Assembly: GCF_001426745.1 (NCBI RefSeq)
Contig: NZ_LMFI01000001.1
Location: 1,066,022 to 1,130,021 of the forward strand
Length of the DNA: 64,000 nucleotides
Reading direction: 5' to 3'
Source of the DNA: Nocardioides sp. Root140
GTDB lineage: Bacteria > Actinomycetota > Actinomycetes > Propionibacteriales > Nocardioidaceae
Shown here: one piece after another, positions 58,974-64,000 of the stretch
How the letters are laid out: each line of letters starts with the position of its first letter
Numbering within the stretch: the first letter of the stretch is position 1
Made by a program: the position numbers and the translations under genes
Notes under the pieces: generated by a model
What the model was told of the DNA's origin: nothing
Databases searched by the model: none
The model's input: the letters and a program-made list of their open reading frames with translations, nothing else

Positions 58974-60128
58974 ATGACCGCAGTTCTCGTCCTGCTGCTA
59001 CTGCTGCTGCTGTTCGTCGTCGTCGTACTCGCCAAGACCGTGCGGATCGTTCCGCAGGCGCGTGCCGGCATCGTCGAACGCTTCGGCAAGTACAAGGGCT
59101 CGCTGCCCGCAGGCCTCAACATCGTCGTGCCGTTCATCGACAAGGTGCGCTACATGATCGACCTGCGCGAGCAGGTCGTGTCGTTCCCGCCGCAGCCGGT
59201 GATCACCGAAGACAACCTGGTCGTCTCGATCGACACCGTCATCTACTTCCAGGTCACCGACCCGGTCGCCGCGACGTACGAGATCGCCAACTACATCCAG
59301 GCCGTCGAGCAGCTGACCATGACCACCCTGCGCAACATCGTCGGTGGCATGGACCTCGAGGAGACCCTCACCAGCCGCGACGCGATCAACAGCCGTCTGC
59401 GTGGCGTGCTCGACGAGGCCACCGGCAAGTGGGGCATCCGGGTCAACCGTGTCGAGCTCAAGGGCATCGACCCGCCGCCCTCCATCAAGGACTCGATGGA
59501 GAAGCAGATGCGTGCCGACCGCGAGAAGCGTGCCGTCATCCTCACCGCCGAGGGTCAGCGCCAGGCCGCGATCCTGACCGCCGAGGGTTCCAAGCAGTCC
59601 GCGATCCTCTCCGCCGAAGGTGACCGGGAGTCGCTGATCCTGCGCGCCCAGGCCGACCGGGAGTCTCAGATCCTGCGTGCCCAGGGTGAGGGACAGGCCA
59701 TCCAGACCGTCTTCCAGGCGATCCACGACGGCCGGCCCGACCAGTCGCTGCTGGCCTACCAGTACCTCCAGATGATGCCGAAGATCGCGGAGGGCGACGC
59801 CAACAAGGTCTGGATCGTCCCATCCGAGATCGGCAAGGCGCTCGAGGGCCTCGGCTCGACGATGACCGAGCTCAGCGGAATCCCGAAGGACGTCGACGGG
59901 CCGCGTGTGCGTGTCGACATGGGATCCAGCGAGCCGAACATCCCCGACCCGGCCGACCCGACCCTGTCGAGCACGCACGCCGCGGTCGAGCAGGCCATCG
60001 CCGAGGCCAAGGGCGCGGCCATCGGCAAGGACTCGGCCGCCGCAGCGGTGACTCCTGAGACGCCGGCCGCACCGGCTGACCCCGAGGTGCCTCCGGCACT
60101 CGACCAAGAGGTGCCTCCGGCGCCGTGA
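58974..60128 (+). CDS. SPFH/band 7 (QmcA-like) membrane protein
   Basis: The 384-aa protein has an N-terminal transmembrane helix (VLVLLLLLLLFVVVVLA), then the SPFH domain (VPQARAGIVERFGKYKGSLPAGLNIVVPFIDKV) and a long helical region rich in Glu/Ala/Gln with repeated ILTAEG/ILSAEG/ILRAQ units (about residues 185-240). A Pro/Ala-rich tail follows. It is close to QmcA/stomatin-type proteins. AAAGGAAG precedes the ATG. NfeD upstream is its expected partner. Confidence 0.93.
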   Translation: MTAVLVLLLLLLLFVVVVLAKTVRIVPQARAGIVERFGKYKGSLPAGLNIVVPFIDKVRYMIDLREQVVSFPPQPVITEDNLVVSIDTVIYFQVTDPVAATYEIANYIQAVEQLTMTTLRNIVGGMDLEETLTSRDAINSRLRGVLDEATGKWGIRVNRVELKGIDPPPSIKDSMEKQMRADREKRAVILTAEGQRQAAILTAEGSKQSAILSAEGDRESLILRAQADRESQILRAQGEGQAIQTVFQAIHDGRPDQSLLAYQYLQMMPKIAEGDANKVWIVPSEIGKALEGLGSTMTELSGIPKDVDGPRVRVDMGSSEPNIPDPADPTLSSTHAAVEQAIAEAKGAAIGKDSAAAAVTPETPAAPADPEVPPALDQEVPPAP

Positions 60129-60886
60129 CACTGCTCGAAGCCGCGGCCGTCCTGCTCGCAGGCCTGGCCGCCGGCACCATCAACACCGTGGTGGGGTCGG
60201 GAACGCTGATCACGTTCCCGACCCTCCTCGCGTTCGGCGTACCCCCGGTCACCGCCAACGTCTCCAACACCATCGGCCTCGTGCCCGGCTCGATCTCCGG
60301 GGCGATCGGCTACCGGCGTGAGCTGGTCGGCCAACGGGCCCGCATCCTGAGGCTCTCCGTCGCCTCGCTGATCGGCGGCGTCATCGGGGCGGTGCTGCTG
60401 CTCGAGCTGCCCTCGGGGGCGTTCGAGGCGATCGTCCCGGTCCTGATCGTGGTCGGCTGCCTCCTGGTGGTCTTCCAGCCGCGCATCTCGGCATGGGTGG
60501 CCAAGCGGCACGAGGCCGCGGGCGGCCTGCCGGCCAACGGCGCGTGGTGGGTGTGGCCACTGGTCCTGCTCGGCGGCGTGTACGGCGGCTACTTCGGCGC
60601 GGCCCAGGGCGTGCTGCTGATGGCCGTGATGGGCATCGGCATCGACGAGACCCTCCAGCGGCTCAACGGCACCAAGAACGTGCTCGCCGGGCTGGTCAAC
60701 CTCGTCGCGGGCGTGATCTTCGCTGTCGTCGCCGACGTCGACTGGCTGGTGGTGGCGCTGATCGCGACGGGGGCCGTGGTCGGCGGGCAGCTCGGTGCGA
60801 TCTACGGTCGCCGTCTGCCGCCGCTCGCCCTGCGTGCGTTCATCGTCGTGGTCGGGGTCGTCGCGCTGATCTTCTTCCTGGTCTGA
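60125..60886 (+). CDS. TauE/SafE-family sulfite/sulfonate exporter
   Basis: The 253-aa membrane protein has about eight hydrophobic segments and the family motifs AGTINTVVGSGTLITFPTLL and GGVYGGYFGAAQGVLLMAV. The family exports sulfite, sulfonates or organosulfur compounds, but the substrate here is unknown. The GTG overlaps the SPFH stop as GTGA, so translation is coupled. The stop lies in the left arm of a 10-bp hairpin. Confidence 0.92.
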   Translation: MTLLEAAAVLLAGLAAGTINTVVGSGTLITFPTLLAFGVPPVTANVSNTIGLVPGSISGAIGYRRELVGQRARILRLSVASLIGGVIGAVLLLELPSGAFEAIVPVLIVVGCLLVVFQPRISAWVAKRHEAAGGLPANGAWWVWPLVLLGGVYGGYFGAAQGVLLMAVMGIGIDETLQRLNGTKNVLAGLVNLVAGVIFAVVADVDWLVVALIATGAVVGGQLGAIYGRRLPPLALRAFIVVVGVVALIFFLV

Positions 60887-60909
60887 CCCGCCACCGGCGG
60901 GCGGGTCAG
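60883..60909. terminator. Hairpin whose arms hold both stop codons of convergent genes
   Basis: Arms 60883-60892 and 60900-60909 are perfectly complementary (10 bp) around a 7-nt loop. The TauE/SafE TGA (60884-60886) lies in the left arm, and the stop of the DUF4267-like gene (60906-60908) in the right arm. The structure is symmetrical for both strands. Confidence 0.5.
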
Positions 60910-61268
60910 CGGCGGGCCATCACGAGTGCGGCCGCGCCGGCAACGACGGCACCGACCGCGGGCAGGGTCAGGAAGCCGCTGGTGGCCTTGGTGACCGAGC
61001 CGTCGATCCCGGCGGCGGTGCCGGAGAACGCGTCGGTGGCGTCGACGGCCATCCCGACCAGGACGAGGTTGCGCTGGGTGGTGCCCGAGGCAGCGAGCGT
61101 GACCGCGCCGAGGGCGACCTCTCGGGCCCCGAACATCCGGCTCATGTAACCGAGCTGCGGGTTCGCCCCCGGGTCGAGCCGGAAGATCTTCGCGGCCAGT
61201 GCGGGGGAGACCAGCGCGACGGCGCCGAGGACGATGCGGGCGAGGTTGAGACCGGTGATGGGGTTCAT
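60906..61268 (-). CDS. DUF4267-like small membrane protein
   Basis: The 120-aa protein has about four hydrophobic segments (ARIVLGAVALVSPALAAKIF, ALGAVTLAASG, LVLVGMAVDATDAFSG, PAVGAVVAGAAALVMAR), with YMSRMFGAREVALGA in the middle, as in actinobacterial DUF4267 proteins. Function is unknown. The ATG follows TAGTCT by 7 nt on the minus strand; that hexamer contains the stop codon of the upstream hydrolase gene. Confidence 0.78.
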   Translation of the reverse strand: MNPITGLNLARIVLGAVALVSPALAAKIFRLDPGANPQLGYMSRMFGAREVALGAVTLAASGTTQRNLVLVGMAVDATDAFSGTAAGIDGSVTKATSGFLTLPAVGAVVAGAAALVMARR

Positions 61269-61275
61269 GTCCCGG

Positions 61276-61281
61276 AGACTA
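61276..61281 (-). promoter_or_regulatory. -10 element of the DUF4267-like gene, overlapping a stop codon
   Basis: On the minus strand TAGTCT (61281-61276) is followed by 7 nt and the ATG at 61268. Its first three bases are the TAG stop of the hydrolase gene. Confidence 0.5.
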
Positions 61282-62232
61282 GCGAGCGTCGACGTACGCC
61301 GTCAGCCAGGTGTCCATCTCGGCGTACACCTTCTTCCGCACCTCGGGCAGGGACAGCACGACGTCGTGGCGCGCGTCCTCGACCGCGATGCTGGTGACGT
61401 GACGCCCGAGTGACGGCGCCCAGCGCCGGATCTGGTTGACGTCGAGCACGATGTCGTGGCGGTGCACCGAGTCGTCCATCGACTCCGGTGCCGCGCTGCG
61501 GGCACTGGAGAGCACCAGCGAGGGGCAGCCGACCTCGATGCCGGCGTGGAGCTCGGAGTGGCCGTTGCGCACGGCGCGCAGCCACCCGGCGTACACGGGC
61601 TGCGACTCCACCGGCTTCCAGGACAGGTCGAAGTCGAACTCGCCCTCCAGGTCACGGTGCAGGCTGCGGGTGTAGAACCCCGAGACCGGGCGGGGGATCA
61701 CCCGCTTGGGTGTGCGGGCCCCGACCTGCTTGATCACCGTCGTACCGATGGTGCGGGTCCACCAGGCGCCCTGCATGTCGAACCAGGGGGAGTTCAGCAC
61801 CATGCCCGCCAGCTCGGGTCGGCGGTCGTTGGCCCACAACGGCACCGTCAGCCCGCCCGTGGAGTGCGCGGTGAGCACCACGTGGTCGTGGCCGTCGCGG
61901 CCGCTGATGCGGGCCCAGGCAGCGTCGAGGTCGGGGAAGTACTCGCGCAGGTCCTCGACGTAGTTGACCGTCTGGTGCTGCCGGATCGAGCGGCCGTACT
62001 TGCGCAGGTCGAGGGCGTAGAAGTCGTAGCCGCGGGAGGTCCACCACTCGGCGTACTCGGTCTGGAAGAAGTAGTCGGCGAACCCGTGCACGTGCAGCAC
62101 GGCCTTCGCGGTCGGGGTGTCGGCCGGGCGGTGCACCAGGGTGGCCACCACGGCGCCCTCGGAGTCGTCGGGGAGCTCGATGGTCTCCTGCGTGTACGGC
62201 GCCCCCAGGACGTCGGTCTCGACCTCGCTCAT
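61279..62232 (-). CDS. Alpha/beta hydrolase (lysophospholipase-like)
   Basis: The 317-aa protein has the alpha/beta-hydrolase fold of the monoacylglycerol lipase type. The oxyanion region is VLHVHGFADYFFQTEYAEWW, the nucleophile Ser is in VLTAHSTGGLTVPLW, and a catalytic His is near the C terminus (VEDARHDVVLS). The substrate is probably a lipid or ester. There is no signal peptide. It ends in a TAG that forms part of the next promoter. Confidence 0.9.
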   Translation of the reverse strand: MSEVETDVLGAPYTQETIELPDDSEGAVVATLVHRPADTPTAKAVLHVHGFADYFFQTEYAEWWTSRGYDFYALDLRKYGRSIRQHQTVNYVEDLREYFPDLDAAWARISGRDGHDHVVLTAHSTGGLTVPLWANDRRPELAGMVLNSPWFDMQGAWWTRTIGTTVIKQVGARTPKRVIPRPVSGFYTRSLHRDLEGEFDFDLSWKPVESQPVYAGWLRAVRNGHSELHAGIEVGCPSLVLSSARSAAPESMDDSVHRHDIVLDVNQIRRWAPSLGRHVTSIAVEDARHDVVLSLPEVRKKVYAEMDTWLTAYVDAR

Positions 62233-62281
62233 GCCGGTGATTCTTGCAGTCGTGGCAAGGAGACTCGCCCTGACCGCTCAA

Positions 62282-62300
62282 TTCTTGAATAGTTCCAGAA
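62282..62300 (+). promoter_or_regulatory. 19-bp near-palindromic operator candidate upstream of the Fur-family/catalase operon
   Basis: The site has the form TTCTnGAAnnnTTCnAGAA and is symmetrical at all positions outside the n bases. It lies about 20 bp before the regulator's start codon, where it would cover the -35/-10 spacer. It is a likely autoregulatory site of the Fur-family protein, but that is inference. Confidence 0.55.
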
Positions 62301-62319
62301 AAGGTGGTTGAGTGCTGGC

Positions 62320-62769
62320 ATGCCCCGCACCGATCCCACCGTCATGCTGCGGGAGAAGTCCCTGCGTGTGACGCGGCCGCGGATCGCCGTCCTCGAGGCG
62401 CTCACCCGACACCCGCACGCAGACGTGGACACCGTCGCACGCGTCGCCCGCGAGGACATCGGTTCGGTCTCCACACAGGCCGTGTACGACGTGCTCAGGG
62501 TGCTGTCCGACGCCGGCCTGGTGCGCCGCATCGAGCCTGCTGGTTCGCCGGCCCGGTTCGAGGTGCGAGTCGGGGACAACCACCACCACCTCGTGTGCCG
62601 CACCTGCGGCGACATCGCCGACGTCGACTGCGCGGTCGGAGACGCGCCGTGCCTGCACGCCGTCGAGACCCATGGCTTCGTCATCGACGAGGCCGAAGTG
62701 ACCTACTGGGGCCTGTGCCCCAGCTGCTCGTCCACCCGACACCCCACCGAAGGAGCACGCAGTGTCTGA
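62320..62769 (+). CDS. Fur-family transcriptional regulator, peroxide-sensor type
   Basis: The 149-aa protein has an N-terminal winged helix ([28 protein letters not shown]) and a C-terminal metal-binding domain with [18 protein letters not shown] and CPSC (Cys-x2-Cys pairs for structural zinc). It precedes and overlaps a catalase gene by 8 nt, the arrangement of CatR/FurA-type peroxide sensors. Such regulators repress catalase until oxidised by peroxide. The ATG at 62320 is the first good start; a TTG 12 nt upstream is in frame with AAGGTGG too close to it. Confidence 0.9.
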   Translation: MPRTDPTVMLREKSLRVTRPRIAVLEALTRHPHADVDTVARVAREDIGSVSTQAVYDVLRVLSDAGLVRRIEPAGSPARFEVRVGDNHHHLVCRTCGDIADVDCAVGDAPCLHAVETHGFVIDEAEVTYWGLCPSCSSTRHPTEGARSV

Positions 62770-64000
62770 CGACAACACCAAGCCGTTGACCACGGCGGCC
62801 GGCGCACCGGTCACCAACAACCAGGACAGCCTCACGGCGGGTCCGCGCGGCCCGATGCTGCTCCAGGACCTCTGGTTCCTGGAGAAGCTGGCGCACTTCG
62901 ACCGCGAGGTCATCCCGGAGCGCCGCATGCACGCCAAGGGCTCGGGTGCCTACGGCACCCTCCGCATCACCCACGACATCTCGAAGTACACCAAGGCCGC
63001 GATCTTCAACAAGGTCGGCAACGAGTGCGAGATGTTCGCCCGCTTCTCCACCGTGGCCGGAGAGCGCGGTGCGGCCGACGCCGAGCGCGACATCCGCGGC
63101 TTCGCCCTGCGCTTCTACACCGAGGAGGGCAACTGGGACGTCGTCGGCAACAACACACCGGTCTTCTTCTTCCGCGACCCGCTGAAGTTCCCCGACCTGA
63201 ACCGCGCCGTCAAGCGCGACCCGCGCACCAACCTGCGCGACGCGGAGAACAACTGGGGCTTCTGGACCAACCTGCCTGAGGCGCTGCACCAGGTCACCAT
63301 CGTGATGTCGGACCGCGGCATCCCGAAGTCCTACCGCCACATGCACGGCTTCGGCTCGCACACCTTCTCGTTCATCAACGCCGAGGGCGAGCGGTTCTGG
63401 GTGAAGTTCCACTTCCGCACCCAGCAGGGCATCGAGAACCTCACCGACGAGGAAGCCGCCAAGCTGGTCGGCGACGACCGCGAGTCCAGCCAGCGCGACC
63501 TCTACGAGTCCATCGAGAAGGGCGACTTCCCGAAGTGGAAGTTCTTCATCCAGGTGATGCCCGAGGCCGACGCGGAGAACTACCGCTTCCACCCCTTCGA
63601 CCTCACCAAGGTCTGGTCGAAGAAGGACTACCCGCTGATCGAGGTCGGCGAGTGGGAGCTCAACCGCAACCCGGAGAACTACTTCGCCGACGTCGAGCAG
63701 GCCGCCTTCACCCCGGCCAACCTGGTGCCCGGCATCAGCTTCTCGCCCGACCGCATGCTCCAGGGCCGCCTGTTCTCCTACGGTGACGCGGCGCGCTACC
63801 GCCTCGGGGTCAACCACCACCAGATCCCGGTGAACTTCCCCAAGGGCGCGCCCGGCCTGAACACCTACCACCGCGACGGCACCATGCGCGTCGACGGCAA
63901 CCAGGGTGGCGTGCCCGGCATCGAGCCGAACAACTTCGGGCGCTGGCAGGAACAGCCGGCGTACGCCGACCCCGCACAGGCGATCGGGTCGACTGCCGAC
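62762..64000 (+). CDS. katA: Monofunctional haem catalase, N-terminal part (3' end outside window)
   Basis: The reading frame runs off the window, giving 413 visible codons. It begins at a GTG that overlaps the regulator's stop region by 8 nt. The catalytic His lies in [14 protein letters not shown], the Asn in [14 protein letters not shown], and the proximal haem Tyr motif [14 protein letters not shown] is near the end of the visible part. This is a small-subunit (clade 3-like) catalase that breaks hydrogen peroxide down to water and oxygen. Regulation by the upstream Fur-family protein is likely. Confidence 0.97.
   Translation, partial: MSDDNTKPLTTAAGAPVTNNQDSLTAGPRGPMLLQDLWFLEKLAHFDREVIPERRMHAKGSGAYGTLRITHDISKYTKAAIFNKVGNECEMFARFSTVAGERGAADAERDIRGFALRFYTEEGNWDVVGNNTPVFFFRDPLKFPDLNRAVKRDPRTNLRDAENNWGFWTNLPEALHQVTIVMSDRGIPKSYRHMHGFGSHTFSFINAEGERFWVKFHFRTQQGIENLTDEEAAKLVGDDRESSQRDLYESIEKGDFPKWKFFIQVMPEADAENYRFHPFDLTKVWSKKDYPLIEVGEWELNRNPENYFADVEQAAFTPANLVPGISFSPDRMLQGRLFSYGDAARYRLGVNHHQIPVNFPKGAPGLNTYHRDGTMRVDGNQGGVPGIEPNNFGRWQEQPAYADPAQAIGSTAD

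Overview
The window is high-GC actinobacterial DNA, most like a Nocardioides-type member of the Nocardioidaceae. That placement is an inference from content and gene order. Supporting signs are WhiA, RbpA, a mycothiol-dependent isomerase-family protein, the rapZ-yvcK-whiA and gap-pgk-tpiA-secG order, a SufR-led suf operon, an actinobacterial Vms1-like release factor, and abundant GTG starts with ATGA/GTGA overlaps. It is almost entirely ordinary chromosomal core. No tRNA, rRNA, insertion sequence, phage gene or CRISPR array was seen, and no gene-free gap exceeds 300 bp.

Layout. 1-2476: the end of an LPXTG surface protein with 19 GTDPGD repeats, then a coupled metallo-hydrolase and mycothiol-dependent isomerase pair. 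2602-15391: LexA-boxed uvrA, two tandem Rieske lipoproteins, uvrC-rapZ-yvcK-whiA, gap-pgk-tpiA, secG and rbpA. 15589-21230 (minus): tkt-tal-pgi-pgl, without the zwf-opcA pair often found there. 21324-27983: haem O/A synthesis (ctaB, ctaA), an ABC exporter coupled to ctaA, a second DrrAB-like exporter with a possible leader peptide, and a DUF1707 protein. 28043-34624: sufR-B-D-ferredoxin-C-S-U-T. 34760-47067: an ECF sigma factor with a membrane partner, the Vms1-like factor, a kinase-like protein, a zinc protease, an ABC-F ATPase, an ABC exporter coupled to a dehydrogenase, SDR, SURF1, MoaA, small proteins and dodecin. 47147-48660: fabG-fabI, a mabA-inhA-like pair. 48724-54587: a cyanophycin locus. 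54621-64000: SixA-like phosphatase, serB, VOC protein, orphan ABC ATPase, NfeD, SPFH protein, TauE/SafE transporter, DUF4267-like protein, alpha/beta hydrolase, and a Fur-family regulator translationally overlapping a catalase cut off by the window end.

Most noteworthy. (i) The cyanophycin locus holds a full CphA plus a second CphA-like protein that keeps the N-terminal and Mur-ligase parts but lacks the ATP-grasp part. (ii) At least 17 genes have a TAnnnT hexamer 6-8 nt before the start codon, which predicts leaderless mRNAs; in two cases the stop codon TAG of the neighbouring gene forms the first half of that hexamer. (iii) A 24-codon upstream ORF overlaps the start of the DrrA-like gene as ATGA. 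(iv) A 19-bp near-palindrome lies before the Fur-family/catalase operon. (v) The rbpA-pgl gap holds two large inverted repeats and a 22-bp repeat that places stop codons in all three frames. (vi) SURF1 and an SDR gene overlap tail to tail by 60 bp.

Starts were chosen from visible Shine-Dalgarno sequences, overlaps and -10 spacing. Family assignments rest on recognised motifs, not on database searches.
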